From Stachybotrys elegans (Eukaryota > Ascomycota > Sordariomycetes > Hypocreales > Stachybotryaceae), in the NCBI GenBank assembly GCA_020746835.1, contig JAGPNK010000001.1, positions 3,658,001 through 3,722,000 on the forward strand: 64,000 nt of DNA. Reading direction: 5' to 3'. A model generated the notes under the pieces. The model worked only from the letters and a program-made list of their open reading frames with translations. It was not told the origin of the DNA and ran no database searches. Position 1 is the stretch's first letter. Every line of letters begins with the position of its first letter. The translations under genes were made by a program, and so were the position numbers. This document shows, in pieces, positions 1 through 13,495 of the stretch.

Positions 1-1912
1 TGTTCAGAGTCGGCATTCCCTGTATATCATTTGGTTGAGAGGGGGCTCCAAGATGCTGCTGTCCAGCTTGATGGTAAGGCGCGCCGGGATTCTGGTTGTA
101 CATCGGGTTACCCATTGGGATGTTTGAATCCGACGAGTTGCGGACATGATTCGCCTGGATTCCTGCCATGGCCGGCCTGGGGCGATCTCCTTGTCCAGGG
201 GGGGCCGAGTCCGTCCGGGGTGGGCCGCCGCCAAGGGAGAACGAGCGGGAAGATCTGGTAGACCCCCGTTCATCCGCAAATCCGACTTTGGGCTTGCCAT
301 AGCTCGATCTCTGAGAGCCGGGTGGAGATGCATCATCCATTGCATTCATCCTCGTACCCGTCACTTCTTTAAGCCTCTTGCGCCACTCTCTCTCATTCCA
401 GGATGAGCTGCCGTTCTCGACGATGAGAGTGTTTACATCTATGAGTTCGAGATAGCCGTAGCGCCTGTGCTTTGGCATAGCAAACATGAGAGACCTCGCG
501 TCAAGTACACTGGCAATAAGTCGGCCAGGTCGCCCATACAGACCAAAGGTGTCCCAAGTTGGGAAGAGGAAGCGGAGAAGCATCTCGAAGCCGCTCACAG
601 CGGGACGGACCTCGGGCATGATGAAGACGAAGCCTTCCGAGGAAGACGGCGGCTCGGTGTGAATGGTGATGTGACCCTCGATCTTGAGGAGAGTGGAGGC
701 GTCGACCAGCGACTTGGCCTGTGGATAAATGGCATAGGCTGAGTAGGCATCGGTGAGAGTGGCAATCGGCTGGAGCTTCTTCTGCTTCTTGCCTTCCTTC
801 TTCTGGTCGTAGAATTTGATGTCTCCCTTCAGGACGGGGACGGGAGAGCGATCATAAGGTGACCGCTTCTTCAGCTCCTTTTGCATCTTGTTGAATTCTT
901 TCTCATCGGGGGGTGTGATGACACACCAACAACGCCGCCAGGGCACGCCGGCGCCGAATCGGACTCTAACCCATTCACCAATCTCCACGCGTGACCTCTC
1001 CATGATGATGTTGATGTTGTTGAGCGTCTTGCCCTTGCCTGCAATCAGAGCGCCCGTGTAGGCCTCTTGCAGGGTGGAATGCTCGTACATGGCAAGCCGG
1101 ATGCCGGCGGTCCATTGGACCAGGGAGTGGTGTGAGTTGAAGTGGAGTAGGTATCGGTTCCTTCCGGCGGTAGATATGCTGAGGATGTTCTGGAGAGGCT
1201 GCTCCTCGGCGGAGCGGGTCGGTAACGACTCGATCTACAGCAGACAACAACGTCAGCAAATGGCGAGGGCAGTGGGTGTGGCGGCAAATGGTACCATTTT
1301 GATGGATGCATCAGTGAGGTTGATGAACTTGGGGAGCACCTCCCCGTCCTCGCCGGCAGCATCGAGCTCCGCGGCATCCCACAATGACAGCACCGTACCG
1401 ACGAGCTGTGCAAAGCACTCGGTCCATGTCCTATCGGGGTTCGGCTTGCCAACTGTAACATAGGACAGACGTTAGTTTATGGCAGGGTTTCTGAGCAAGT
1501 CAAGGCCAGACATACGTGTATTCTGGTCGTCGAGCTTCAGGAAGTAGCCTTCCTGGTAAAGCTTGTTTGCATGGCTGTTGAGGAGGGAGAAGACGGGCTG
1601 CAGCTCCGGGATAGTATCGCCGTTGACATCCATGAGGGGCGGCTGATAGGTCTGGACCATAGACAAGGGACGTGAATTGCTCCGTTGTCGCTGTGGGCTG
1701 GTGACTGGAGAGCCGTTTACTGGAGAGCCATAGTCGGGCCTTGACGGCGGTGTGATGGGGCGTCGAGGGTCGAAACTGTGATTTGGAAACGGATCGGTAG
1801 CGGAACGCTTGTGCTGTTGATGAGAGTGCTGCTGCCTCTGCTTGAGGTTCTTCTCGTCAGGAGGGGATGAAGCTGGTGTCGGGGTCCTAGTTCCCGGAGA
1901 AAACTGGGACAT
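1..1912 (-). CDS. PH-domain protein, Skg3/Caf120-like (3' end beyond window)
   Basis: The minus-strand gene starts at the ATG at 1912 and runs off the left edge. Exons are 1516-1912, 1295-1452 and 1-1234, joined in frame across GT-AG introns 1453-1515 and 1235-1294. The N-terminus is Pro/Ser/Thr-rich and disordered. It is followed by a conserved stretch ending in LYQEGYFLKLDDQNT, then a PH-domain-like region with TWTECFAQLVGTVLSLWD and further on WVRVRFGAGVPWRRCW. This resembles yeast SKG3/CAF120, large proteins with PH domains linked to CCR4-NOT and bud-site/cell-wall functions (family knowledge). The C-terminal part read here, up to the window edge, becomes low in complexity (Ser/Pro/Asn-rich). 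An intron acceptor-like CTGTAG lies just upstream of the ATG, so an extra 5' exon is possible. Family assignment rests on remembered similarity, not on a search. Confidence 0.72.
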
Positions 1913-4900
1913 GAAAGAAAACACTACAGGGCCCAGTGATCGCTAGTCAGCATTGACGAGAAGAGATAGGAGTGGGTAGTGGTGGAATGCGACTCGCCGG
2001 TGCATTGGCGCGCTGGATGGGGGAAGGAGGGCCTTGGCCTGGGCACTGGGTGGTGAAGGGGGGGGGGCGATGGGTTAGTAGAGACGGCGGGAGGGACAAG
2101 ACTTGTCGGTGGGCATTAAGTGGTACGGTGCAGCGTCACTGCACATCTCTGGTAGCCAGGCCAAGCCATGCAAGGGTGCGGTGTGTAATGCGTGCGCACG
2201 CAAGGTAGTGCTGTGCCCAAGGGTACATGAGATGTGCTGAGGCGAGCTGTGTATAGGTGGTATTGTATTGGGTATTGGCTGACGACGCCAACGGGAAATT
2301 GCAAGGTACGTATTGGAATGATGCACAAACCTCGACTGCGACCCATGTTAATCCCGCCCCGGTTCGGATTGTGTGAAGTGGAAATGGAAAGTGAGACGAG
2401 ACAAGGAGAGGGGAGGAGAGGAGAGACGAGACGGAAAAGAGACGCTGTTGTTGTGAAGATTGGTCGGCGGAGTTATGGTGTCCAGCCTCGAGAAGAGACG
2501 ACAGACGTGGGAGGGGACCTGTGCTAGTTAAAGCAAATCAAGTACGGAGTATCCGGGCAGACAAGCAAGAGCAACAAGAGCTTGTGAAGCAGGATGACCA
2601 GCCAGCCAGCCGACCCTCCTAAGCCAAGGCTGGACGGATGGCGCGATTACGTCGTCGGGGCGGGTGGGAATGGCTGATGATACTTCGATTGTACCTTTGC
2701 GTCGGTGACCAACTGTCTGCTCCACTTGCCGAGCACCTAGTAGTACTGGAGGAGTGTTTTGTTTCTTGCTCGCTGTTTCTTGTCCAGACAAACAACCAGC
2801 AAGGAAGAAGCAAGCAGGCTGGGAAGAGAAAACAGAACAACAGCGAGAGAGTCGGAAGAAAAGAAACAGGCAAGCGTGCGTTGACCGTCCGAGGTGAGAA
2901 CTTAAAAGTGTTCCAACTTGTCCGTTTTCCCTCATGCAAAAGTCGGAATAGACAGAAGCGCGTGGGCTCACGTTAGCGGTCGCCTCTTCGACTAGCTGCC
3001 GTCCTAGGGCGGTGGTACGGTGGTGCGGCGGTGCGCAGAAGCGTGAGGTGTGAGGTGTGAGGCGAGCGATTCGAGATACTTCAAGCTGCGATGAGACTGG
3101 GCCTGGTGTTGTCTCAGGCGAGTTTAAGGCCGGAACAAGCGAGCGAGCGCCCAAGGTTTATTAGGGATCAGAAGCCAAGGGAGTGTAGTGTGCGGAAAGC
3201 TCCCAGATGGCGAGAAGCCCGTTCCCTTTTCAGTCTTCTGTGTCTGTCTTCTGTCTTCTGTTTCTGCTCCTGCGTGACCTTTGTCCTGCTTGCGCCTCCC
3301 TCCCGCTATGCTTACTTCGTAAGGGTGGTTGGCTGGGGACCACTCGATGCAGGTACTTGCTTGTGGATGTCGCCGAGAAGGGCTCGATGCGGCAAGGTTT
3401 CCTGGATCCAAGCCGCCGAAGTGCTTCGTATTCGCCCAAAAGGACATGAATGGATTATTCGCTGCTATCAAGCGCCAGCACACTATTAGGCGCTGGGCCC
3501 GCGACTCTGGACAAGGGCCTTGTCAAGCGGCAAGTATGTAGAGTGGTATGATGCCGCGATCACAGCCGTACCGTAGGCAAAGATTGGCGAGGCCAAGAAA
3601 GCAAAGGTGCCAAGCGAGTGAATGTTTCCAGATCAACTGTACTAGTACCTCCTTTGTACGGTCATTTTACAGTCTCCGGCATCGTCGGATCGGGCAAGCA
3701 ACTTCCCGTCCCTCTGCGGTACTTTCTGACCCAGGGCTTGGACAGGCAAGATACAGGCAAGTATGTACTCATTCAAGGAGCAGGTATAGAGTATCTACTT
3801 TGGTAGTTTCTTGACATTCAAGCCAGTCCCTGCCTCTTCGGCTTGGCTCGCGTGATGGTGATGGTGATGATGGTATGTGTTCCTGCCTGACGTAGGTGCT
3901 GGGCTATCAAGGCAACCATCTCCAGTCCATCACCGGAGCCAAGCCGGCGGCCAGTCGCACAAGCTCGCGACTAGGAGCACAACATCGCATTGCTGATCAT
4001 TGATTGTCTCATTTACACGACACGAACAAAACCAAGTGCTGAAAGCATGGGCCATTGTCCCTCACATCCAAGCACTAATTAGTTGGACTGATGATATCAA
4101 CCGCCAGCGTGGCCCTGGAGAGGAATAGAGCCTCTTGGCGTGCCAGCACAAGTGGATATCTTGAGAGCGGTTAGTTTTTTCGAGCCCAGCGCCTGACTAC
4201 CCTGTTCGCGCAAATACTGGGGCGCTAGCCCAGCCTTTTGATATCCTATCGATCCTTGGAGGGCCCTTGTTTCCCATGATCCTGGGCAATCATGACGATT
4301 CGGAGACTAGCATCGTCCGCCAACCGTGCTCAGTCTGACACCAGCTCAAACAGCGTGACGCGCTCGTCGTAGGCGCCCAGCTCCTGTCGCAGCCGCCGAG
4401 CCTTGTAGGACCCTTGAGATCCCTGACGCGCTGACGCGCTGACGTTCCCAGCGGCTGCGGTTGTCAAGTCGTCGTCATCCCAACGATGGGCTGCTCGTTG
4501 TCTCACCGCCCAACGGCCAAGGGTCCATACAAGCCGAGGATTTGCACAAGCGGTGGACACTACTAATTTACTCCATCGTGGAGGAAGTAGTTCTAAGTAC
4601 CAAGCATGGCTTGCTGACATGTATTCAGGTCCCCATGATTCAGCATCTTAATAAGTATGCATTCGGGTTAGTAATGGTGGCAGTGCTTGCAGGCTATTGC
4701 GACAACATGCCCACGAGAGCCGGATCCCCCGGCGTCTCGGGTGCGGGTGGGTGCATGTACATACGAGAACCAGAGATACCATTCATATTGTTCACAGACA
4801 TTGACATTGGGCCAGATCCGGCTTGGCAGCTCCCGACATAGTCGGCTGCACACACGAGAGGCCTACATTGCCGAATGCGGCTTAGAGGCAGCCCGTATTG

Positions 4901-6019
4901 CCTGCCATATTGATAGTTACAGTTACGGTTCCGGGGAGGCTGGCAAATATTGGCCAGATTGCGCAAAAAAGAAAATCCCAATACAAAAATCCCCAAGGGA
5001 CGGTGGAGACAATTTGGCCGTACTGCAAACGAGAACGATGGCGGAAGTCCAGATGAGCTCCAGACCCCCAGACTTACAGCCAGAAAGTAACTAAGGGCAA
5101 GTCGCAGCATGAGCGATATCGACCATGACAAAAACAAGGCATCGTGCACAACTTGAAATGCATTTGCAAGAATCATGGTCATGGAGTGTCCGGTGCCGTC
5201 ATAAAGCGCTGTCGATCATGGCTGTTCTGTAGCCTCTCCGATGATATCTGACGTCATATCAAGTCCCTGCGCCGGCTGTCGAAGGAAGTATTGAAAAGGT
5301 AGCGCCAACACTCCAACACGCAAACGAATGAAACATGCAGCCAAGAACCTGGCTTTCGCAGGATCCGGCGCCTCAAAATGTCAGAGCTGAGAATGAGCAC
5401 ACCATTACTCCGTCCTCTGTGTACCATAACTTCAAGCCCATTTCTTCCGTGGGGCTTCGAAGGGAGATCTTCGATGGACGGCAAGGATACCCGAAGCCCG
5501 GGATTTGGCTACCAACGCAACCACCATCTCCGGGTCCAGAGCTGAAAAGCCTGCCCTCCTTGAGCCCAGTGGATGCTGTCATGGAGCCGAAATTATGCGG
5601 AGTGAAGCTGCATGATGTAAATTAATGGCCGGGGAAAATGAATGGCACATGGCTTCCAATTCTGCACTACCAAATCAGCAAGTTCTTTGCACTGTCGCTC
5701 CAACGATGAAAACGAGAGAGGGAAATAAAAATAAAAGTTGCATATAGAAAAGCTAGCGCTTACTCCGTAGGTTATTCTAGCTGTACGGAACAATCCTATA
5801 GAACCTGGAGTGGGAGACGTGACTTGGCATCGCACCATCACGTGGCTCGACGCAGCTTATCTGCACCTCGGTGGATAGACCGTAGTACCCCTCGTACTAA
5901 ACCCACTGCCTCAACATTGACTTGAAGCCATCTTGTCGACTGCGTCTGCCGCGTGGAAGCGCGCCATAGGTTGCGCTCAGCGTCGCAGGAGCCATCATTG
6001 CCGTCAATGTGAGGTAGGA
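1913..6019. other. gene-free tract, about 4.1 kb
   Basis: No reading frame here has a recognisable domain or a spliceable coding pattern. Short open frames on both strands have biased, low-information compositions. The right part presumably includes the promoter and 5' leader of the PP2C gene, and the left part the leader of the PH-domain gene. A purine-rich patch (repeated GAGAC/GGAGA) lies near 2396-2445. I see no repeat family or transposon ends. Confidence 0.5.
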
Positions 6020-7313
6020 ATGCACCTACCACTCCCTCGACCGTCGGCCGCCATTCTAAGGACGTTTCTGCCCCCATCCGTGCCTGTGTCTGTGCCTGTG
6101 TCCGTGTCGCCGACACATGGCTTCCTGAGTCCCTCGTCGGGTGGTAGCTGCCAACAGCGCTTCAGATCGGCGAGCGAGAAACCGCGTCGTGGCTCGTCCT
6201 CAACAGGCCTCCCGTTCCGCTTCGAAACGGGCATCGGGTTGTTTGCCAAACGGCAGCCTCGGCCCTTCCCGCCTCCGTTCCTGTCCCCTCCTTCGGTTTC
6301 CTTCTCAGATCCATTGAGCACCCATAACCAAAGTCGAGACCGGCGGGCCTTTGTCGATGGGGAGCTGATTCGGGGTCAAACCAACGGCGACGATGCCGTA
6401 TACGCCAGTGACTACTTTATCTGCGCCAACGATGGCGTCGGGGCATGGGCGGCCCGCCCTCGTGGTCATGCTGGGTTAGGAATAGAAACGTCTATGTCTA
6501 TACGCAATGGTCACTGACAGCTCATTAGACTATGGTCTCGCCTAGTGCTGCATTTCTGGGCTGTAAGCATCGAGGACGATGCCGCGCGCTCGTTCGAAGC
6601 CGGTGAAGCGCACAACCCGAACCCGATGACCACTCTACAGACAGCGTACGAGCGGACCCTCGAGGCGACGAAAGCTCAGAATTGGCAGGGCACCACAACC
6701 GTGTGCGGGGCACAGTTGCACTTCAGTCAGGCAACAGAATCAGACACAGGAGAACCAACCCCTCGGCTATACGTTACCAACCTGGGAGACTGTCAGATCA
6801 TGGTACTGCGGCCACGAGAGAAGCGCATCATCTACAAAACAAAAGAGCAGTGGCACTGGTTCGACTGCCCACGACAACTGGGAACCAATAGTCCTGATAC
6901 ACCCCAGGAAAACGCTGTTGTCGAGATTGTAGATCTCGAAGTCGGCGATGTTGTCCTGGCAATGAGTGATGGCGTCATTGACAATCTATGGGAGCATGAG
7001 ATTGTGAGTAGCGTCATGAAGAGCATGGATGACTGGGTGGCAAGAGAGGACCCTCAAGGGGGTCCTAGCCACGAGGGCGGGCGGAACGGTGGCATGAGAG
7101 TTGTAGCGACAGATCTGGTCGCTGCGGCCAAACATATAGCTACAGATCCATACGCCGAGAGTCCTTTCATGGAACATGCCATAGAGGAAGGGCTCGCGGG
7201 AGAAGGAGGTTTGTATAGCCCTCCTACTTCATGACTGAGCACGTTGCTAATAGAATGCAGGAAAGCTAGACGACATCAGCGTGGTTGCGGCCTTGTGTAT
7301 GCGCAACAGGTGA
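6020..7313 (+). CDS. PP2C-type protein phosphatase, Azr1/Ptc7-like, probably mitochondrial
   Basis: Three exons, 6020-6474, 6529-7208 and 7261-7313, join in frame to give 395 residues. PP2C metal-site motifs are present in order: ANDGVGAW, GTTTVCGAQL, NLGDCQIMV, LAMSDGVIDNL and KLDDISVVA. Each keeps the Asp expected to bind Mn/Mg. This is the SpoIIE/PP2C branch that includes fission yeast Azr1 (5-azacytidine resistance) and mitochondrial Ptc7, Ser/Thr phosphatases that in yeast act on coenzyme Q biosynthesis proteins (family knowledge). The first about 60 residues are rich in Arg, Ser and Pro with few acidic residues, consistent with a mitochondrial presequence (inference). The chosen start is the first ATG in the open frame; the frame is open upstream but without another ATG, so a 5' exon cannot be excluded. 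UTP23 follows in the same direction 466 bases on. Confidence 0.85.
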
Positions 7314-7779
7314 TGAGCTTCTATTTTGACTGCCAATTCGGCATAGGTAGTCAACTAGTTTTGACAAGTTGACGTGATATCGGGGAGGAACTGAAAGGCG
7401 CATGCGTCAAAGGAGAGACAGGGCATGGTTTTTCGCGCATTTCCTTAGGTCATGGTGTTCTTAGAACATCGATCGTTCAGTTATGGCCAACATGCCTGTA
7501 AAATCATCCAGAAACAAAGCCTTCACAATTCACTGGCAGTTGGCAGTTCAAACTACATACTTGTATCTGATATTCAAGGTGGGGGAGGGGAATGTGGGGA
7601 GAGGTGCCTGGATGCTTATCGCACGTGCATCAAATTGCCAGATGCGATAAGAAATTTATTTTTTGCCGATCTACTAGTATTGCGCCTCATCGTCTGTTTC
7701 TGCACAGGCACCTCAACGCTGATTTTTCGCAATTTCTTGATCCACCGATTGTGCAGGCTGGCCCAGATAAGTTTTCAAC
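7314..7779. other. intergenic, PP2C 3' to UTP23 5'
   Basis: Contains the 3' flank of the phosphatase gene and the promoter/leader of UTP23. I see no additional coding or structured element. Confidence 0.5.
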
Positions 7780-8801
7780 ATGAGGCTCAAACGAGGCAAG
7801 CAGTATCGCAAGCTCATGGAGCAATTCTCCATGACATTTGGGTTTCGCGAGCCCTACCAGATCCTAGGTATGTTCTGGAGAGCTGATTGCATCGTGACGA
7901 GCTTGCTGACAACATCAAGTGGATGCCGAGATGGTCAAGGATGCTTGTCGTTTCAAGATGGAATTGGAACCCAGCTTACAGAGGACTGTTCGTGGCAAGG
8001 TGAAACCCAGTATGTTGACCAGCATAACATGCTCGGATAATGGCAAGCTGACAGGACCTGGCAGTGATCACCCAATGCGAAATTCGGAAACTGTATGCGC
8101 AAAAGAAGGAACCAGGCGTCAACGAAGCAATCGAACTGGCCAAGACCTACGAGAGAAGGCGTTGCGGACATCACCCAGAAGAGTACCCCGAGCCCTTGAG
8201 CACCATGGAATGCCTCCAGTCGGTCGTGGACCCCAAGTCGACGGGTCAGAACAAGCATAGATATGTGGTCGCAAGTCAAAGTCGGGAACTCAGGCGTGCG
8301 ATGCGACGCGTGCAAGGAGTGCCTCTGATCTACATTGACCGAAGTGTCATGATCTTGGAACCGATGGCCGACGAGAGCGTACGACTACGGGCCCGAGAGG
8401 AGCGCCTCAAGTTCAGAGCCGAAATCAAGAACCCACTGGGAAAGCGAAAGCGAGAGGAGAAGGAAGACGAGGAGGGCGAAGAAAAGGACGGCCAGCCCGA
8501 CGACAGCGATGCGGACAGTACTACGCAACGCAAGCCTGATACCCAGGAAAAGAAAAAGAAGCGAAAGGGCCATGGTCCCAAAGGGCCAAATCCTCTGTCA
8601 GTCAAGAAAACAAAGAAGAAGACGGCACAGAACACTCCTTCACAAAATCCTTCTACCGCATCAGGCAATGGAGAGGCAACGACGGGCGAGCCCGGCAAAC
8701 GAAAGCGACGGAGGAGGAACAAGGACGGCGCCGCATCCGAAGGGGACGGTGCTACACCAATCACAGCAGTGTCTTCGGCACCAGCAGGAGAGGAAAGTTG
8801 A
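7780..8801 (+). CDS. utp23: rRNA-processing protein UTP23 (PIN-like, SSU processome)
   Basis: Three exons, 7780-7867, 7920-8009 and 8065-8801, splice in frame into 304 residues. The N-terminus KRGKQYRKLMEQFSMTFGF and the segment VKPMITQCEIRKLY are characteristic of UTP23, a PIN-fold relative of FCF1/UTP24 needed for early 18S rRNA processing and snR30 release in the nucleolus (family knowledge). Candidate zinc ligands of the family's CCHC site are Cys64, Cys93, His95/His96 and Cys109. Unlike UTP24, UTP23 proteins generally lack a full PIN nuclease acidic site, so the role is probably binding rather than cleavage. The last about 130 residues are a Lys/Arg/Glu-rich disordered tail with KRKRRRRN-like basic clusters, suiting nucleolar RNA binding. 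Confidence 0.93.
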
Positions 8802-9744
8802 TTTGAGACAAATGTTTCAGATAGGATGCGAGCAGACGCCTGTCATTGCAGCCCGTCGAGACAGCTTGCTTGAAGGCACGAACCTGCTCAACTACTCTAC
8901 CGTTGGGAGAAGGGAGTAGCGGGGGCGAATGGGGGCGAACGGGGGCATTGCCAACACTTTGGCGGTCTGGACGCTTGCTGTAGATGGGGACTTTACCCAT
9001 GCTGATAAAACCACTTGGATTCTTTCAGGTGAGCCCCTGTTTGCAGAGGGTCACGAGGGTAACTTCAACGGATGATCACTGTACCTATATAACATGAAGG
9101 AATAGATATCACGCGGCTCTTCATCCAGCCGGCTGCCTATTTGTTAGAGGATCCCAAAGAGCATGCATACTGTACTGATCTACCAAGGGGTGAGGCTAAG
9201 GCGCCCGGACCGGCCTAGGAGCTCCTATCCGCTTCTCCAGTTAGTAGAGATCACGATTCGAAGGGTTTGTTAGTGTAGGAATGTGGGAGTCTTTTGCCAC
9301 GATCGCAATGCGCTGTCACACATACTCAAACCTCAGCGTCGCAGTCAATGCCTTACCTGGCACCCAGTGATAATTGTTTGAGATTGGCTTATCGTTGTAA
9401 TCCATCATCCATTCCGTCCAGTTGCTGATGATACGTTGATACAGTATGGGCTCTTATCTATTATCGTACCCCCTGTAAACCGATTGCGGCCCCTCCGGCC
9501 AGCAGAGGAGCTTAGGGGTGCAGGAGCGCTAAAACAAAACCAGACAAGGCCGCGCCACCTTTCCGCTGACGGTGGGCGGTCCTACGGCATATACAAACCC
9601 CCCTGAGTGATGGTGGTATCGAATTTACGATTGTCCCCTCATATCAACATTTCCGTCTTGTGAGTTACGATCCGCCACGTCCCATCCGGCCCTGAAGCAT
9701 ATCTGGTGGGATGTGGACGCGATAGCCTAGCTACTTGACCCAAC
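8802..9744. other. intergenic, UTP23 3' to DUF726 gene
   Basis: About 940 bases without a credible gene. It holds the UTP23 3' flank and the promoter/leader of the downstream gene. No repeat or RNA gene was recognised. Confidence 0.5.
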
Positions 9745-12700
9745 ATGGACGACAGAAAGGAATCCCCGGCCGAAGCCCCCAATTCGAAGCCACAGGATGC
9801 GGCTCCAGCTCCCGCGCCAGCTCCGGCTCCTATAGCCAACGAGGTCGACGACTTCGGCCTGCCCATGAGGAAATATGTTGCGCCTCCACCTGAGACGACA
9901 GCGGACGAAGGCGATAGCGCACCATCGGCCGGCAAGGACGAGAGTGCAGACGCACAGAGCCTTACAGACAAAGGGAAGGGGGAAGCGGGTTCCCCAACCG
10001 ACACCGATACGCAGGAAAAGGCGGGAGCAGATGACAGCGATGCCGACGATTTCAAGGATGCCTTGTCTGAACCTTCTCCAGCCATCTCCAAGCCAGAGCA
10101 CTACGAAAATCCCAAACCGTCTCCTCCGGAAGAAGCAAAGACGACCCCCGAGACCCCCACCGCCAAATCATCAACCGAAGCTTCCGCCAACCAAGTAGCA
10201 GCACCAGTTTTGCCAGAGTCTGCTCCGAAAACGACGGACCTTGATACAGATACCGGTGCCAAGGATTCTTCCCCAGATCCGACTGCCGCTGCACCGGTTC
10301 CGCCCAAGGCTCCAGAGAAAAGGGACCAAACTGAGCAGGCCCATACCAGAAATGCAAGCACCTCCAGCGCTCAGCTTGGTGGCCATACCAGAAATACGAG
10401 TACGGCCAGCGGTCAACTCGCCGGTGCTGCTCCTGCCTCGGGCTTTTCCCACCAACAGCTCACGACTCATGAGGAGAAGAAAGGTGATGGCGAGGTCGAC
10501 GATGGAGGATGGCAAGAAATGCCGGCGTATGCCCGATACGACATGTACGATGATGATGATCGCCTGATTGCCCGCGAGCACGATGAAGCCGAGGATGAGA
10601 AGTATGCCTACGGTGGGCTGGGAGGAGCCGGAAAGGGCTACACGAGGGTTATGATTGACGACGATGCTGAGTCGGCCAATAGCATGGACGAGAACACACA
10701 GTATCTTTTCAAACAAGCCAACGGAACCAGCATGGTGGATGACACCGAGGCACGCGACGCTATGGAGCAGATGCAGGCTACCAAGGACCTCCTCACCGAA
10801 GGGCAGAGGATTGCCTACGTCGGCATCGTCAGGCTCGAGATTGCAGAACTCGTCAAGAAGAGTGAAGCCATCGAGGTAAACAGGAAAACGAAGAAGATGA
10901 CTAGCGTCGCCGTGGAGTCCATGAGAATGTGGGGTCAGAAGATGATGATTCGTCTCTACACACACATGGACATTAGTGAAGCCGAGCAGATCATGATTGA
11001 GCAGCTGGCTGAGCATGGTGTTATGCCGTCGGATTTGACCCCTACCCTTCACGCCAACTCGAGAGTCAAAAACCCGATGGCGGAGAAGCCCTCAAGCCCC
11101 GCGGAGGAGAATAAAGGGGGTGCCTCTTCACCGATACCAGAGGATGAGATGCCGGCCGAAGCACCACCGCCGTACGAAAGCGTCCAGGGCGAGGCCATGC
11201 CAGACGTCAAAACGCCTTCAGAGCTTCCCAGCACAGACAAGATAGACATTGATCTACGATGGACCATTCTTTGCGATCTCTTCTTGATCCTGATTGCGGA
11301 CTCGATTTACGACGCCCGCTCACGAATCCTCCTGGAAAGGGTCGGCAAGAGCCTGGACATTGGCTGGATCGACATCTGCCGCTTCGAGAAGAAGGTGACG
11401 GACGCGCTCGAGATGCAGCAGGCCGCTGAGAAGGAAAACTGGAACGAGGACCAGCATCTAGAAGCCCGGAGAAAGGCTGCGCAGACCAAGCGGTACGTGA
11501 TGATGGGTCTCGCGACAGTGGGCGGTGGTCTTGTCATCGGTCTTTCTGCCGGCCTTGCTGCCCCTCTCATCGGAGCAGGCTTGGCAGCTGGATTCACAAC
11601 CATCGGAGTTGGCGGAACTAGCAGTTTCTTGGCTGGTGCTGGCGGCGCTGCCATCATCACGTCGGGAGCAGCAGCCTCGGGCAGTTATATCGGCGGCAAG
11701 GCTGCCAATCGTCGAACGGGTGCAGTACAGACGTTCGAGTACCGCCCCCTCCACAACAACAAGCGTGTCAACCTCATCATCACCGTCTCCGGTTGGCTAA
11801 CCGGCAAAGTCGATGACGTCCGCCTTCCTTACAGTACCGTGGATCCCATCATGGGAGACGTATACTCAGTTCTTTGGGAGCCTGAGATGCTGAAGAGTAT
11901 GGGTGAGACCATTAACATTCTTGCTACCGAGGTTCGTATGCGTACATGGTTCCGCCTTGGCGACGGGTTGTGCTAACTGATGCTTGCTCTTCAGGCTCTC
12001 ACTCAAGGCCTACAGCAGATCCTAGCCAGTACTATCCTCATGGGTCTGATGGCTGCTTTGCAGCTTCCAATTGTCCTGACAAAACTGGCATATCTCATCG
12101 ACAACCCTTGGGCGGTCTCGCTTGATCGAGCCACAGCCGCAGGACTTATTCTGGCGGATTCGCTGATAGATCGGAACCTGGGAACGCGACCCATCACCTT
12201 GCTAGGCTACTCTCTAGGATCCAGGGTCATCTTCTCCTGTCTCCAGGAGCTAGCGCGAAAGGGTGCTTACGGCTTGGTGCAAAACGTCTATCTATTCGGA
12301 AGCCCAATCGTTGTCAACAAGGACGAGTATATCCGCGCAAGAACTGTGGTGGATGGTCGATTTGTAAACGGATACAACCGCAACGACTGGATTTTGGGAT
12401 ATCTGTTCCGCCTGACGAGCGGTGGTATCCGCCGCGTAGCAGGACTGGCGCCCATCGAGGACCTCCCGTGGATTGAGAACATCGATGTCACTGAGCTCGT
12501 GCCAGGACATCTTGAATACCGAACAGCAATGCCGTCCCTGCTTATGAAGTGCGGATGGGTGGTGGAGAACGAAGAGTTTACTGAAATCGAGGACCCTGAT
12601 CCCGACAACCACAAGGACAGGCAGCGAGAGCTCATCAACGAGATTGAGGAGGCCCGCAGAGCGCTCGAGAAGGAGGGCAAGAAGAAGAAGCGATTCAGTC

Positions 12701-13344
12701 TTTTTGGACGGCGGCACAAGGGAGAGAGGGAAGAGTGGGAGGTATACGAGGACACCAGTGCTGCCGGCAAGGACAATAAAAACGGCAACGGAGGTGAGAA
12801 CGACGAGACACGCAACCAAGGCGTGCTGTTCGACGTCGATGCCATCCGAGCCGAGCTGGTCAAGGAGACGCCAGAAGGTGGCGGGGAGGAACTGCAGGTC
12901 AAGGAAATCAAGTCGACGCTGCCACCCATGAAGATTGACCTACTGTCCACCCCAAACCCGCCTGTGCCGGCAGTGGGCTACCGCGCAGGACTGAGGGAGA
13001 CGAGAAGCACAGATGCCCTACCAGCAAGGGCATCAAGCAGCACGCGGTCGCCCCATTTCGCGACACCACCAGCGGGACGCAGCGGGACACCTGTGACTCC
13101 AGCAGCAACTAGGCCATCACCGCCGCTCTACGAGCCTGATGAGGAGATCCAGATGACCTTTGATACGGCATTTGACGAGCCAAAGTCGACCAAGACTTGG
13201 CAGGCTGCTCACGAGGAGAGGCAGGAGAGGCCAGAGATGAAGACGTCGCGGACGCTACCAAACATGACGCTGTCGGATCCCTGGGGCGATCCAGAAGATG
13301 ATGATTTCGGGAAGGAGAAGGAAATTTCGATGACGTTTGCTTGA
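9745..13344 (+). CDS. DUF726/TMCO4-family membrane protein with alpha/beta-hydrolase fold
   Basis: Two exons, 9745-11931 and 11995-13344, join in phase 0 to give 1,178 residues. Residues 1 to about 270 are acidic, Pro/Ala/Thr-rich and disordered. A Gly/Ala-rich hydrophobic block (about residues 583-650, GLATVGGGLVIGLSAGLAAP and following) looks like paired membrane segments. After the splice site comes LLGYSLGSRVI, a G-x-S-x-G nucleophile elbow with Ser at about residue 802, then YLFGSPIVVNKDEY and GRFVNGYNRNDWILGYLFR, all typical of DUF726/TMCO4 proteins such as yeast Mil1/YFL034W. The family is thought to be hydrolase-like with poorly known substrates (family knowledge). The C-terminal about 300 residues are charged and disordered. 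The intron (11932-11994) interrupts the core domain. Confidence 0.9.
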
Positions 13345-13438
13345 AATGGAGTTTGACCTACGGACACGGCGAATATTTGACTGCATAGGTACCTTGTAAA
13401 ATGGCTGGGTGGCCGGTTTAGGCGAGGGAAGGGGAGGA

Positions 13439-13495
13439 TAATCAGCATCAGCATCAGCATCAGCATCAGTATCAGTATCAGCATCAGTATCAGTA
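13439..13495. repeat. (ATCAGC/ATCAGT)n hexanucleotide microsatellite
   Basis: About nine and a half copies of ATCAGY, mixing ATCAGC and ATCAGT units, lie just downstream of the DUF726 gene, probably in or near its 3' UTR. Confidence 0.9.

Noticed and set aside
2528..3154. 208-codon open frame on the minus strand
   Set aside because: Non-informative composition, no domain, and competing open frames on both strands across the same span.
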